A DNA stretch of 64,000 nt from positions 930,001-994,000 of the forward strand of contig JAXLQP010000001.1 of NCBI GenBank assembly GCA_046331565.1, given 5' to 3'. This DNA comes from DASRDU01 sp046331565 (GTDB taxonomy: Bacteria > Acidobacteriota > Blastocatellia > RBC074). The translations under genes were made by a program, and so were the position numbers. Below, one piece after another: positions 42,818 to 52,686 of this stretch (the first letter of the stretch is position 1; each line of letters starts with the position of its first letter). The notes beneath the pieces are model-generated. The model did not search any database and was not told the DNA's origin. It worked only from the letters and a program-made list of their open reading frames with translations.

Positions 42818-45253
42818 ATGAATAACCTGAGTCACGATCTTCGTTACGGCTGGCGCATGATGGTGAAATATCCCGGCTTCACTCTGATTGCGGTGCTGAC
42901 GCTGGCCATTGGCATTGGCGCTAACACGGCGATTTTTACGGTCGTGAACGCGGCGCTGCTGCGCGGGCTGCCTTATCACGAACCGGAACGGCTGGTGCAT
43001 TTGTGGGAGCGCACAGAACGGCAGAACTTTCAGCAGCGCGAAGCCTCGTATCCTGACTTTCTCGACTGGCGACAGAATCAGGTCTTTGAAGGCATGGCGG
43101 CTTACAGCGGTGGCGGCGCTGTGATTATGGCCGGGCGCGAGGCTAATGAAATGATTGAGGCCGGGCGGGTGTCGGCTGATTTCTTTGACGTGCTCGGTGT
43201 GCGCCCGCTGCTCGGACGCGCCTTTGCCGCGGGCGAAGATCAGCGCGGCGCGGCGCGGGTGGTGCTGCTCAGTTATGGGTTATGGCAGCGACAGTTCGGC
43301 GGCGATGCAAAAATCATCGGGCAGACAATCAGTCTGAGCAGTCAGCCTTACACGATCATCGGCGTGCTGCCCGCACAGTTTCAGTTTGCGCCGCGTGGCG
43401 CGGCTGGTTTGTGGATTCCGCTGATTCCGACTGAAGATCAGGCCAGCCGCAGGTATATGCACTGGGTCAATGTGATTGCGCGACTGAAACAGGGCGTCAG
43501 CATTGAACAGGCCGCAGCCGCGATGCAGACCATTACCGGGCGCATCGCGCAGGACTATGCCGAATCACACGCCGGAACCAGTCTGAAGATTATTTCACTG
43601 CAGGAACAGTTCACAGGTCAGGTCAGGCAACTGCTGCTGGTGCTGCTCGGAGCGGTCGGCTTTGTGCTGCTGATTGTCTGCGCCAACCTGGCGAGTCTGC
43701 TGCTTGTTCGTGCGGCATCCAGACAAAAGGAACTTGCCGTGCGGGCCGCGCTCGGAGCCGGACGGCGGCAGATCGTTTCGCAACTGCTGACGGAAAGCCT
43801 GCTGCTCGCGCTGCCCGGCGGACTGGCCGGACTGCTGCTGGCGCGGTGGGGCGTTGACGGGCTGGTTGCCGCGATCCCCGATAATCTGCTGAATTTCATG
43901 CCTTACCTGCGCGGCCTGACCATTGATGGCCGCATTCTGATTTTCACTGCTGCAATTTCACTGCTCACGGGCATCGTCTTTGGCCTCGCTCCCGCGCTCA
44001 ATACCTCAAGGCTCGATTTACAGCACGCGCTCAGGGAAGGAGGCCGCACGAGCGCAGGCGGCGGCAGTCACCGGATGCGCAATCTGCTGGTTGTGACTGA
44101 AATCGCGCTGGCCGTAGTGCTGCTGGTCGGCGCGGGACTGATGACGAAAAGCCTGCTGCGACTGATGCAGGTTGATCCGGGCTTTGATCCGAAAAACCTG
44201 CTGACCTTCAAACTCAGATTGCCTGCCGCGCGTTATGACAGCCCTGAAAAAATCACCGCTGCAAATCAGCAGTTGCTGGCGCGGCTGGAAGCGATGCCCG
44301 GCGTCAAAGGCGCAGCCACGGTCAGCGTCGCGCCTTTGATTGGCGGCAACACCACGCGCTTTTATGTCGCCGGTCAGCCGAAGCCTGCGCCGGGCGGCGA
44401 CACCGAAGCCAACCTGCGCGACATCAGCGCGAATTATTTCAGCGTCATGGGCGTGCCGCTCATCGGCGGGCGCTTTTTCACTGAACGCGATGACGTGAAA
44501 GCGCCGCCGGTCATCATCGTCAATCAGACGCTGGCGCGCATGGCTTTTGGCAATCGGGAAGCCGTCGGGCAGCGACTGATTTTCACTGGCAATGATCCGA
44601 CTCCGGTGCAGATTGTCGGCGTTGTCAGGGATGAACGAGTCAACGGGCTGGATGCCGCCATCACTCCGGTCGTCTACTTCCCGGCTTTGCAGGACACATC
44701 GCGGGGACTGACGATCAGCGCGGTGGTGCGGGGAAATACAGAATCGGGCAGCCTGCTCAATTCGATTCGCCGCGAGTGTCAGAACTTTGAATCCGGCGCG
44801 GTGATGTTCGATGCGCTGACGATGGAGCGCATTATGGCGAACTCTCCGGCCACTTTTCTGCGGCGTTATCCGGCGCTGCTGATCGGACTGTTTGCCGTGA
44901 TTGCGCTGCTGCTGGCTGCTGTCGGAATTTACGGCGTGGTGTCGTGGACAGTCACACAGCAGACGCACGACATCGGCATCCGAATGGCGCTCGGCGCACA
45001 GTCCCGCGACATTCTGAAACTGGTCATGGGGCAGGGACTGGCGCTCACGTCTGGCGGCCTGCTGACGGGGCTGGTGTCATCAGTCGCGCTGATGCGGCTG
45101 CTGAGCGGGCTGTTGTTTGGCGTGAATGCGACAGACCCGGCGACGCTGGCGCTGATCGCGCTGCTGCTGAGCGGCGTGGCACTGACGGCCTGCTGGCTGC
45201 CTGCACGGCGGGCGCTGCGCACCGATCCGCTGATCGCACTGCGCGCCGAATAA
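42818..45253 (+). CDS. ADOP family ABC-type permease (MacB/FtsX-like, duplicated)
   Basis: An 811-residue permease of the 'acidobacterial duplicated orphan permease' type (TIGR03434). Layout: N-terminal helix with D-L-R-Y-G-W-R-M-M and F-T-L-I-A-V-L-T-L-A-I-G-I-G-A-N-T-A-I-F, periplasmic MacB-like domain (about 55-265), three-helix FtsX unit (about 275-430, with L-A-V-R-A-A-L-G-A-G-R), a second copy starting near 450 and a final FtsX unit (I-G-I-R-M-A-L-G-A-Q). No ATPase gene is adjacent, as is usual for this family. ATG 42818 starts the conserved N-L-S-H-D-L-R-Y-G; the long upstream open reading crosses the hairpin and is not coding. The exported substrate or mechanical role is unknown. Confidence 0.92.
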   Translation: MNNLSHDLRYGWRMMVKYPGFTLIAVLTLAIGIGANTAIFTVVNAALLRGLPYHEPERLVHLWERTERQNFQQREASYPDFLDWRQNQVFEGMAAYSGGGAVIMAGREANEMIEAGRVSADFFDVLGVRPLLGRAFAAGEDQRGAARVVLLSYGLWQRQFGGDAKIIGQTISLSSQPYTIIGVLPAQFQFAPRGAAGLWIPLIPTEDQASRRYMHWVNVIARLKQGVSIEQAAAAMQTITGRIAQDYAESHAGTSLKIISLQEQFTGQVRQLLLVLLGAVGFVLLIVCANLASLLLVRAASRQKELAVRAALGAGRRQIVSQLLTESLLLALPGGLAGLLLARWGVDGLVAAIPDNLLNFMPYLRGLTIDGRILIFTAAISLLTGIVFGLAPALNTSRLDLQHALREGGRTSAGGGSHRMRNLLVVTEIALAVVLLVGAGLMTKSLLRLMQVDPGFDPKNLLTFKLRLPAARYDSPEKITAANQQLLARLEAMPGVKGAATVSVAPLIGGNTTRFYVAGQPKPAPGGDTEANLRDISANYFSVMGVPLIGGRFFTERDDVKAPPVIIVNQTLARMAFGNREAVGQRLIFTGNDPTPVQIVGVVRDERVNGLDAAITPVVYFPALQDTSRGLTISAVVRGNTESGSLLNSIRRECQNFESGAVMFDALTMERIMANSPATFLRRYPALLIGLFAVIALLLAAVGIYGVVSWTVTQQTHDIGIRMALGAQSRDILKLVMGQGLALTSGGLLTGLVSSVALMRLLSGLLFGVNATDPATLALIALLLSGVALTACWLPARRALRTDPLIALRAE

Positions 45254-45264
45254 ACAGGCTCTGA

Positions 45265-45367
45265 GTGTGGAGTGCGGCGAGAACCTGCCCGGTCAGCGTC
45301 GCGTTCAGTTCTCCGAAGCAGTTGCGTAAAGCAGGCGAAAGCGGCGAGCACTCGCCGCACTCCATAC
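45265..45367. repeat. GTGTGGAGTGCGGCGAG inverted repeat
   Basis: Arms 45265-45281 and 45351-45367 pair with one mismatch across a 69-nt loop that holds no gene. The GGAGTGCGG core resembles the iterons at 57883. It lies between the first ADOP gene and the SnoaL-like gene. Confidence 0.8.
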
Positions 45368-45387
45368 CTGCAAACGAGGGATAACAG

Positions 45388-45813
45388 GTGAGCGAACAGA
45401 ATCAGACCATCGAACGTGACAGAGAAGCCATCAGGCGTTTGCACGAAACCGATATGCAGGCATCGCGCACTGGCGATTTTCAGACGCTGCGCGCGCTGAT
45501 GACTGACGACGCGGTGATGATGCCGCCGCAGGGCCGCTGGATTCGCGGGCGCGCCGAACTGGACGCCAGCTTTCAGCGCACCGAAGCCGCGATGAGTCAG
45601 GTCGAGGTGCTGGATTATGTGATTGATTTTGAGGAAGTGCAGATTCTCGGTGATTACGCTTTCGAGTGGGGCACGATCAGCGGCACGATGCGCGACCGCA
45701 GCGGCGGCGAGCCGGAACAGGCTTCGTACAAGGTGATGCGCATTCTGCAACGACAGCCCGACGGCGAATGGAAAGTGCATCGTTCGATCTGGAACGAAAA
45801 CCCGAAACGGTAA
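45388..45813 (+). CDS. SnoaL-like/DUF4440 (NTF2-fold) protein
   Basis: A 141-residue NTF2-fold protein of the SgcJ/EcaC-DUF4440 type. Marks are I-R-R-L-H-E-T-D-M-Q-A-S-R-T-G-D-F-Q-T-L near the start, L-M-T-D-D-A-V-M-M-P-P, and the closing V-M-R-I-L-Q-R-Q-P-D-G-E-W-K-V-H-R-S-I-W-N. The start is GTG 45388 with GAGGG six bases upstream. Such small cone-shaped proteins bind or convert small molecules, and many have no known activity. It lies 19 bp before the second ADOP gene, so the two are probably co-transcribed. Confidence 0.85.
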   Translation: MSEQNQTIERDREAIRRLHETDMQASRTGDFQTLRALMTDDAVMMPPQGRWIRGRAELDASFQRTEAAMSQVEVLDYVIDFEEVQILGDYAFEWGTISGTMRDRSGGEPEQASYKVMRILQRQPDGEWKVHRSIWNENPKR

Positions 45814-45832
45814 GGCAGGAGCGGGAAGAAAG

Positions 45833-48247
45833 ATGGAAAGACTGATTCAGGATGTGCGTTATGGCTGGCGGCTGCTGGTGAAATCGCCGGGATTCACCAT
45901 CGTTGCCGTGTTCACGCTGGCGCTGGGGATTGGCGCCAACACTGCGATTTTCAGCGTTGTTAATTCGGTGCTGTTTCGTTCGCTGCCTTATCCGCACGCT
46001 GAACGGCTGATGACGATCTGGGAAAACCATCAGGCGCGGGGCGGGCCTGAGAATGAATTTACTTCGCCCACAGGCTTTGAAGACTGGCGCGATCAGGCCG
46101 CGTCGTTCGATCAGGTTGCGGCTTATGCCGGATGGCAGCCGACGCTGACCGGGCAGAATGAGCCTGAGCAACTCAATGGCGCAGTGGTTTCGCACAATGT
46201 TTTTACGCTGCTTGGAGTCGGGCCGCAACTGGGTCGCGCCTTCAGTCCTGAAGAGGACAAAGCAGGCGCGGAACGTGTTGTCATCATTGGCTACGGCCTG
46301 TGGCAGCGGCGGTTCGGAGGCGATCCGTCGCTGATCGGCAGAACAATTTCGCTGATGGGCGAAATTTATACGGTCATTGGAGTGATGCCTGCGGGCTTCA
46401 GGTTTCCGGTGATTTCAAATGCTGAAATCTGGCGCACGATCAGGCCCACCATCAATGATGGCTGCCAGCGCGGCTGTCTGACGATTCGCGTGCTGGCCCG
46501 CCTGAAACCCGGAGTCACGCAGCCGCAGGCCGCCGCTGAACTCGACGCCATCGCCCGGCGCGTGGCGGCGCAGTACCCGGATACGAATCAGGGCATCGGC
46601 GCCACGGTGCTGCCGTTGCGCGAGCTGGTGACAGGCAATATCAGAATGCCGCTGCTGGTAATGCTTGGCGCGGTCGGGCTGGTGCTGCTGATTGCGTGCG
46701 CGAATGTGGCGAACCTGCTGCTGGCGCGCGCGGCCACACGCGAAAGAGAAATGGCCGTGCGGGCGGCGCTGGGCGCGGGACGGTGGCGCATCATCCGGCA
46801 ACTGTTATCCGAAAGTCTGCTGCTCGCGCTGGCGGGTGGTTTGTTCGGTCTGCTGCTCGGTTACTGGATGGTTGACCTGCTCATCACCTTCAGCCCGCCC
46901 GGCACTCCGCGAGTTGATGAAATCACGCTTGATCGCACTGCGACTGGTTTCACGCTGGCTGTGACGCTGCTGACCGGGGTTTTGTTCGGACTGGCTCCGG
47001 CGTGGCAGATGGCGCGGGCTGATCTGAATCAGTCGCTCCGAGACAGCCGGGGCGAAACTGCTTCAGTCAAAGGCCGCCGCGTGCTGAATGGGCTGGTGAT
47101 TGCTGAAACCGCCCTGGCGCTGATGCTGCTGGTCGGGGCCGGTCTGCTGATGAAAAGTTTCATTCGGCTGCAACACGTTGATCCCGGATTCAGACCGCAG
47201 GGAGTGCTGACGGCAGTTGTGGCCTTGCCGCGCAGCAGCTATCCCGACCCGCCGCAGATCAGGGCTTTTTACCGTCAGTTGCTCGAACGCCTGGGCGCGG
47301 TGCCGGGCGTTGAAAATGTCGGCGCGGTTTCGTCACTGCCGCTCGGAAATTTCAATACTGATGCCGGGTTCCTGATTGAAGGTCGTCCGAAACCGGCTGT
47401 GGGGCAGGGGCCGACAGCCTGGTACAGCGCAGCGAGCCGCGATTATTTTCAGGCCATCGGAATCAGGCTCAGGCGCGGGCGAATGTTTACCGAACGCGAT
47501 CACGACACTGCGCCAAAGACCGTGATCATCAGCGAATCTTTCGCCCGCCGCTACTTCACGGGCGAAGACCCGCTGGGCAAACGCATTGGCAACGGCAGGC
47601 CCGACGGGTGGCGTGAAATCATCGGCGTGGTGGACGATGTCAGGCATTTCGGGCTTGATGTGGACGTGCGCCCGACCATGTATTTTTCAGATCAGCAGCA
47701 GCCTGCCCGGCGGATGTGCATCGTCCTGCGCACCGCAGGCGATCCGCTCAGCCTGGCGTCGGCCCTGCGCGCTCAGGTGCTGGCGCTTGACCGGAATCTG
47801 GCCGTCTCAAACCTGCAAACCATGGAACAGATCACCTCTGAATCAATCGCGGCTCCGCGTTTTACGCTGCTGCTGATCGGGCTGTTTGCCGTGCTGGCGC
47901 TGCTGCTGGCGGCGGCGGGCATTTACGGCGTGATGTCTTATGCCGTCACTCAGCGCACGCACGAAGTCGGCATCAGGCTGGCCCTGGGCGCGCAAAGCGG
48001 CGACGTGCTGAAAATGGTCATCAGCCAGGGACTGAAGCTGGTGATCGGTGGTGTGCTGATCGGGCTGGCGGGCGCGCTGGCGCTGACAAAGCTGATGAAA
48101 AGCCTGCTGTTCAGCGTCAGTGCCAGCGACCCGTTGACCTTTGCCACAGTGGCGCTGATGCTGATCGCCGTTGCCCTGCTCGCCTGCTGGATTCCGGCCC
48201 GGCGCGCCACAAAGGTTGATCCGATGATTGCACTGCGATGTGAGTGA
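45833..48247 (+). CDS. ADOP family ABC-type permease, second copy
   Basis: An 804-residue permease with the same duplicated MacB/FtsX layout as the gene at 42818. It opens L-I-Q-D-V-R-Y-G-W-R-L-L-V-K-S-P-G-F-T-I and contains N-T-A-I-F-S-V-V-N, the periplasmic W-Q-R-R-F-G-G-D motif, E-M-A-V-R-A-A-L-G-A-G-R at the first cytoplasmic loop and V-G-I-R-L-A-L-G-A-Q near the end. The C-terminus L-L-A-C-W-I-P-A-R-R-A-T-K-V-D-P-M-I-A-L-R-C-E is the conserved family tail. It is 19 bp after the SnoaL-like gene. Its stop codon is immediately followed by a GTAGTCGG-family repeat. Confidence 0.92.
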   Translation: MERLIQDVRYGWRLLVKSPGFTIVAVFTLALGIGANTAIFSVVNSVLFRSLPYPHAERLMTIWENHQARGGPENEFTSPTGFEDWRDQAASFDQVAAYAGWQPTLTGQNEPEQLNGAVVSHNVFTLLGVGPQLGRAFSPEEDKAGAERVVIIGYGLWQRRFGGDPSLIGRTISLMGEIYTVIGVMPAGFRFPVISNAEIWRTIRPTINDGCQRGCLTIRVLARLKPGVTQPQAAAELDAIARRVAAQYPDTNQGIGATVLPLRELVTGNIRMPLLVMLGAVGLVLLIACANVANLLLARAATREREMAVRAALGAGRWRIIRQLLSESLLLALAGGLFGLLLGYWMVDLLITFSPPGTPRVDEITLDRTATGFTLAVTLLTGVLFGLAPAWQMARADLNQSLRDSRGETASVKGRRVLNGLVIAETALALMLLVGAGLLMKSFIRLQHVDPGFRPQGVLTAVVALPRSSYPDPPQIRAFYRQLLERLGAVPGVENVGAVSSLPLGNFNTDAGFLIEGRPKPAVGQGPTAWYSAASRDYFQAIGIRLRRGRMFTERDHDTAPKTVIISESFARRYFTGEDPLGKRIGNGRPDGWREIIGVVDDVRHFGLDVDVRPTMYFSDQQQPARRMCIVLRTAGDPLSLASALRAQVLALDRNLAVSNLQTMEQITSESIAAPRFTLLLIGLFAVLALLLAAAGIYGVMSYAVTQRTHEVGIRLALGAQSGDVLKMVISQGLKLVIGGVLIGLAGALALTKLMKSLLFSVSASDPLTFATVALMLIAVALLACWIPARRATKVDPMIALRCE

Positions 48248-48257
48248 AAAGAAGAAG

Positions 48258-48396
48258 GAAGTCGGTAGTCGGTAGACGGAAGTCAGTAGAAAGAAGGCGG
48301 AAGGCGCAGTGGCTGCCACTTATTCCAACTACCAACTACCAGCTACCGACTACCGACTACCGACTGCCGACTACCGACTGCCGTCTACCTTCTTCA
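48258..48396. repeat. GTAGTCGG-family inverted repeat without internal gene
   Basis: Left arm 48258-48306 (GTCGGTAGTCGGTAGACGG and so on) and right arm 48324-48396 (units of ACTACCA and CGACTAC). It is the same family that flanks the four-helix-bundle gene at 34330-34824, but here the loop is only about 17 nt. It lies between the second and third ADOP genes. Confidence 0.9.
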
Positions 48397-48405
48397 GGAG
48401 ATCCT

Positions 48406-50835
48406 ATGCAAACACTCATTCAGGATTTACGTTATGGGCTGCGCCTGCTGGCGGCGAAACCGGGTTTTACGCTGGTGGCAGTGTTGTCTCTGGCGCTGGG
48501 GATTGGCGCGAATACGGCAATTTTCAGTCTGGTCAGAGCGGTGCTGCTCAGGCCGCTGCCTTATTACGAACCTGAGCGGCTGGTGATGGTCTGGGAGGAT
48601 GCGTCGTTTGCCGGGTTTCCGCAAAACACTCCGGCTCCGGCAAATTATCTGGACTGGAAAGCCAACAGCCGCACCTTCGCGGGAATGGCGGCTCTTGCTG
48701 ATCGAAGCTTCAATCTGACCGGCGATGGTGAACCTGAAAAGGTTCAGGCTTATGCGGTGACGGCAGATTTCTTTCCGCTGCTTGGCGTCAGACCGGCGCT
48801 TGGTCGCGTCTTTGCGCCTGAAGAAGATCGCCCTGGCGCTGATCAGGTGGTCGTGCTGAGTTATGGTTTGTGGCAACGGCGTTTTGGCGGCGATCCGCAA
48901 ATCACCGGGCGCGACATTCTGCTGAATGGCGAAAAGCGCCGCGTCATTGGCGTGATGCCAGCGGGCTTTCAGTTTCTTGAGCGTTACATTGGTTTGTGGG
49001 TGCCGCTGGCGCTGACGCCTGAGGATGCGGCGAGTCGCGGCAGTCATTACCTGACCGTCATCGGGCGATTGAAACCGGACGTGACGGTGGCGCAGGCGAA
49101 TGCCGATATTGGCGCAGTCATGCAGCGCATCGCGCACGATTATCCGAATGAGGCTGAGCGCATTTCGGCTTATGTGCTGCCGCTGCGTGAGCAACTGGCC
49201 GGAGATTTGCGGCGGCCATTGCTGGTGTTGCAGGTCGCGGTGGCGCTGGTGCTGCTGATTGCGTGCGCGAATCTGGCGAATCTGCTGCTGGCCCGCGCCG
49301 CTGCGCGCAGCCGTGAAATTGCCATCAGAACCGCCATGGGCGCGGGGCGTGCGCGCATCGTGCGACAACTGCTGACCGAAAGTTTTCTGCTGTCTCTCAC
49401 TGGCGGCTTGCTGGGGCTGCTGCTCGCGGTCTGGAGCTTCGCCTTTCTGCAACAACTGATTCCGCCGACGATGGCGCTTCAGACAAAGCTCAGTCTGGAC
49501 GGGCAGGCGCTGATTTTTACGGTGCTGGTGTCAATGCTGACGGGTGTGCTGTTTGGTCTGGTTCCGGCGCTTCAGGTTTCAAAGGCGGATCAGAATCAGA
49601 TTCTGAAACAAACCGGCATGCAGGCGGGAGCGGGCACTCATCAGCGCAGTCTGCGCAGCGCGCTGGTCGTTGCTGAAATTGCGCTGTCGCTGACGCTGCT
49701 GGTCGGCGCGGGACTGCTGATGCAGACGGTTTACCAGTTAACAAAACAGTATTCAGAATTGCGCGCTGAAAGTCTGCTGACACTGCGGACGGTGCTGCCG
49801 CCCAATAAATACCGGACGCCCGCGCAGCGCACGGCCTTTTACGATCAGGTGCTGTCGCGCATCAGCACACTGCCCGGAGTTGTTTCAGCGGGCTGCACGA
49901 CTTCGGTTCCGCTGGAATGGAAAGGCGGCACGAGCGGCTTTGTGCCGGAAGGTCATCAGCCGCTGCCGGGTCTTTCTTACGACGCCAATCATCGTCAGAT
50001 CAGCGCGGGTTATCTGAAGACGATGAACATTCCGCTGCGGGCGGGCAGGTATTTTGATGAGCGCGACCGCGCCAATTCGCAGCCGGTGGCGATCATCAAC
50101 GAAACGATGGCGCGCCAGTACTGGCCGGGCGAAAGCGCGCTCGGAAAAAGATTCAAAATCGGCGACCCTGACAGTGATGTGCCCTGGCTGACCATTGCTG
50201 GCATCGTCGGCGACCTCAGGCAGATGGGCGCAGAAGCTCCGGTCAAGGCTGAGATGTATCTGCCTTATCAGCAGGCGCAGCAACAGCCCTGGTATACGCC
50301 GCGCGATCTGGTGATTCGGACAACCGTTGATCCGAACAGCCTGGTCGCTGCCGTGCGGCACGAAATTCATCAGGTTGATCCTGACCAGCCGGTGTCGAAT
50401 GTCAGAACGATGGATGAGATCGTCGGAGAAGAAACGCAGTCGCGCCGCCTGGGAATGACGCTGCTGACGGTGTTTGCGGGGCTGGCGCTGCTGCTGGCGA
50501 CGCTCGGCATTTTTGGCGTGATGTCTTACTTCGTCATCCAGCATACGCCGGAAATCGGGGTGCGAATGGCGCTCGGCGCACAGCGGCGCGACATTCTGGC
50601 GCTGGTGTTAAGAAAGGGCATGACGCTGGCGCTGGCCGGGGTTGGGGCAGGCATCATCATTTCGCTGGCCGTGACGCGCCTGATGCGCAGCCTGCTGTTT
50701 GCCGTCAGCGCAGGCGATCCGCTGACCCTGGCCGGAGTGACGCTGCTGCTGACCTCAACGGCGCTGCTGGCCTGCCTGATTCCGGCCCTGCGCGCCGCAA
50801 AGACCGATCCAATGGTGGCGCTGCGAAATGAATAA
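48406..50835 (+). CDS. ADOP family ABC-type permease, third copy
   Basis: An 809-residue permease with the duplicated MacB/FtsX layout. It starts L-I-Q-D-L-R-Y-G-L-R-L-L-A-A-K-P-G-F-T-L at ATG 48406, set by TCAGGAG just upstream; the open frame before that lies in the repeat. The periplasmic domain has W-Q-R-R-F-G-G-D-P-Q. The first loop reads E-I-A-I-R-T-A-M-G-A-G-R and the last V-G-V-R-M-A-L-G-A-Q-R-R-D-I-L. The three ADOP copies are clearly diverged from each other, so this is an old duplication rather than a recent tandem copy. No ATPase or membrane-fusion partner is nearby. Confidence 0.92.
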   Translation: MQTLIQDLRYGLRLLAAKPGFTLVAVLSLALGIGANTAIFSLVRAVLLRPLPYYEPERLVMVWEDASFAGFPQNTPAPANYLDWKANSRTFAGMAALADRSFNLTGDGEPEKVQAYAVTADFFPLLGVRPALGRVFAPEEDRPGADQVVVLSYGLWQRRFGGDPQITGRDILLNGEKRRVIGVMPAGFQFLERYIGLWVPLALTPEDAASRGSHYLTVIGRLKPDVTVAQANADIGAVMQRIAHDYPNEAERISAYVLPLREQLAGDLRRPLLVLQVAVALVLLIACANLANLLLARAAARSREIAIRTAMGAGRARIVRQLLTESFLLSLTGGLLGLLLAVWSFAFLQQLIPPTMALQTKLSLDGQALIFTVLVSMLTGVLFGLVPALQVSKADQNQILKQTGMQAGAGTHQRSLRSALVVAEIALSLTLLVGAGLLMQTVYQLTKQYSELRAESLLTLRTVLPPNKYRTPAQRTAFYDQVLSRISTLPGVVSAGCTTSVPLEWKGGTSGFVPEGHQPLPGLSYDANHRQISAGYLKTMNIPLRAGRYFDERDRANSQPVAIINETMARQYWPGESALGKRFKIGDPDSDVPWLTIAGIVGDLRQMGAEAPVKAEMYLPYQQAQQQPWYTPRDLVIRTTVDPNSLVAAVRHEIHQVDPDQPVSNVRTMDEIVGEETQSRRLGMTLLTVFAGLALLLATLGIFGVMSYFVIQHTPEIGVRMALGAQRRDILALVLRKGMTLALAGVGAGIIISLAVTRLMRSLLFAVSAGDPLTLAGVTLLLTSTALLACLIPALRAAKTDPMVALRNE

Positions 50836-50850
50836 TGCACTGTCAGTCAG

Positions 50851-50936
50851 GCCCTGGGTACGCACGCTTCCAGCGTGCCGGTTTTCTTTGAGTCGTTGTT
50901 TCAGCACAGCACGCTGGAAGCGTGCGTACCCAGGGC
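50851..50936. repeat. GGGTACGCACGC-family inverted repeat, perfect 28-bp arms
   Basis: Arms 50851-50878 and 50909-50936 pair perfectly over a 30-nt loop. The core CCTGGGTACGCACGC matches 23039 and 62341, while the outer GC differs. The rest of the 282-bp gap to the S10 peptidase shows only its SD (CAGGAGAC). Confidence 0.93.
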
Positions 50937-51117
50937 AGGCATTGACCCTGCTCCGCCTGACTGAGGCTGTCTGGACAGCCATTTGAAAGTCTGATGATCA
51001 GTGCCGACTGTGCCTGCCTGATTCGTCATTCTGGACAAACCTCAGCACTTCACATACATTCTGGCCGCAGGTCTGCAGGCACCATTCATCATTCGATCAC
51101 GACAGGAGACAGGCATC

Positions 51118-52653
51118 ATGATCGCCAGCATCATTCTTTTACTGGCTCTGCTTATTTCGCCGCAGCAGCAAAGGCCGCAGTCGCCGCCAGGCGCGCCGCC
51201 GCAATCCGGTCAGGCCGAAGCGCAGAAACCGGCTCCGCTGCCTGATGAACCGCCGGTCATGACAAAGCACGAAATCAAAGCGGGCGGCAAAACGCTGCGC
51301 TATTCGGTGATGACCGGGTTTATGCCGATCAAAAACAACCAGGGCGAAACCGAAGCGCGCATCTTTTTCATCGCATACACGCTGGAAAATCCGGGCAGCG
51401 CGGCGCAGCGGCCACTGATGTTTTCATTCAACGGCGGGCCGGGTTCGTCTTCGGTCTGGCTGCACCTGGGCGCGCTGGGGCCGAAGCGGGTCAGAATGCT
51501 TGATGACGGGCAGTTGCCCGCGCCGCCTTATCAACTGGTGGACAACGATTACACGTGGCTGGATAAAACCGATCTGGTCTTTATTGATCCGGTCGGGACT
51601 GGTTACAGCCGCGCGGCGAGTCCGCAACTGGCGCAGAAGTTTTTCGGTCTGCAGGGCGATCTGCAATCGGTCAGTGAATTCATCAGAATGTATCTGACGC
51701 GCTATGAGCGCTGGTCGTCGCCGCTGTTTCTGGTGGGCGAAAGTTACGGGACAACGCGCGCTTCGGGTTTGTCGGGACTGCTGATTGATCAGGGTATTGC
51801 ACTCAACGGCGTGCTGCTGATTTCGACGGTCATGAACTTTCAGACGCTGCTCTTTGCGCCCGGCAACGATCTGCCTTACGTGGTCATTCTGCCTTCATAC
51901 ACGGCGACGGCGTGGTATCACAAAAAGCTGCCAACTGATTTGCAGCGCCGCGAACTGCGCGCTGTGCTGGATGAAGCCGAACGCTGGGCGATCAATGATT
52001 ATGCGGTCGCGCTGATGAAATCAGATCGCCTGAGCGCAGCCGAACGGCAGCGCATCGTCGAACAGATGGCTCGTTACACCGGCCTCAGCAGGGAGTTCAT
52101 CGAACAGAACAACCTGAGGGTGGAACTGCCGCGCTTCAACAAGGAACTGCTGCGCGATCAGCGACGCACGACGGGGCGGCTCGACAGTCGTTTCAAGGGA
52201 ATTGATTTCGATGTGGCGGGTGATAACCCGGCCTTTGATCCGAGCATGACGGCGATTCGCCCGCCTTACACCGCGACGTTCAATAACTATGTGCGCACGC
52301 AGCTTGGTTTCAAAACCGACCTTGATTATTACATCCTGGGCGGCGGCATCGGGCCGTGGAACTGGGGCGTCAACAACGGCTACGCTGATACGAGCGTGGC
52401 GCTGCGCAATGCATTTGCAAAGAATCCGTATCTGAAACTGCTGGTCGCCTGCGGTTATTACGACATGGCGACGCCGTACTTTGCGGCTGAATACACGCTC
52501 GATCATCTCAATCTTGATTCGACGCTCCGGCGCAACATCACGACGACGTATTACGAAGCCGGGCATATGATGTACATTGATCTGAAATCGCTGGCGAAAC
52601 TGAAACAGGACGTGGACAAATTCATTGACAGCGCAATTCCAGGCAGGCCGTAA
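51118..52653 (+). CDS. S10 family serine carboxypeptidase-like peptidase, exported
   Basis: A 511-residue alpha/beta-hydrolase-fold peptidase of family S10. A short signal peptide (I-A-S-I-I-L-L-L-A-L-L-I-S) is followed by a Pro/Gln-rich linker. Family motifs: F-N-G-G-P-G-S-S-S (oxyanion and substrate carboxylate recognition), G-E-S-Y-G-T (nucleophile Ser), Y-Y-D-M-A-T-P (Asp) and E-A-G-H-M-M-Y (His). The order and spacing match bacterial S10 enzymes. It removes C-terminal residues from peptides, usually at acid pH. It lies at the head of a block of exported peptidases and acylases. CAGGAGAC precedes the ATG. Confidence 0.91.
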   Translation: MIASIILLLALLISPQQQRPQSPPGAPPQSGQAEAQKPAPLPDEPPVMTKHEIKAGGKTLRYSVMTGFMPIKNNQGETEARIFFIAYTLENPGSAAQRPLMFSFNGGPGSSSVWLHLGALGPKRVRMLDDGQLPAPPYQLVDNDYTWLDKTDLVFIDPVGTGYSRAASPQLAQKFFGLQGDLQSVSEFIRMYLTRYERWSSPLFLVGESYGTTRASGLSGLLIDQGIALNGVLLISTVMNFQTLLFAPGNDLPYVVILPSYTATAWYHKKLPTDLQRRELRAVLDEAERWAINDYAVALMKSDRLSAAERQRIVEQMARYTGLSREFIEQNNLRVELPRFNKELLRDQRRTTGRLDSRFKGIDFDVAGDNPAFDPSMTAIRPPYTATFNNYVRTQLGFKTDLDYYILGGGIGPWNWGVNNGYADTSVALRNAFAKNPYLKLLVACGYYDMATPYFAAEYTLDHLNLDSTLRRNITTTYYEAGHMMYIDLKSLAKLKQDVDKFIDSAIPGRP

Positions 52654-52686
52654 TCGCAGACATAATCGGAACTGAACTTCACACCG

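Noticed and set aside
42818..50835. MacAB-type antibiotic efflux system
   Set aside because: Neither an ATPase nor a membrane-fusion protein is encoded, and each permease has the duplicated ADOP layout.
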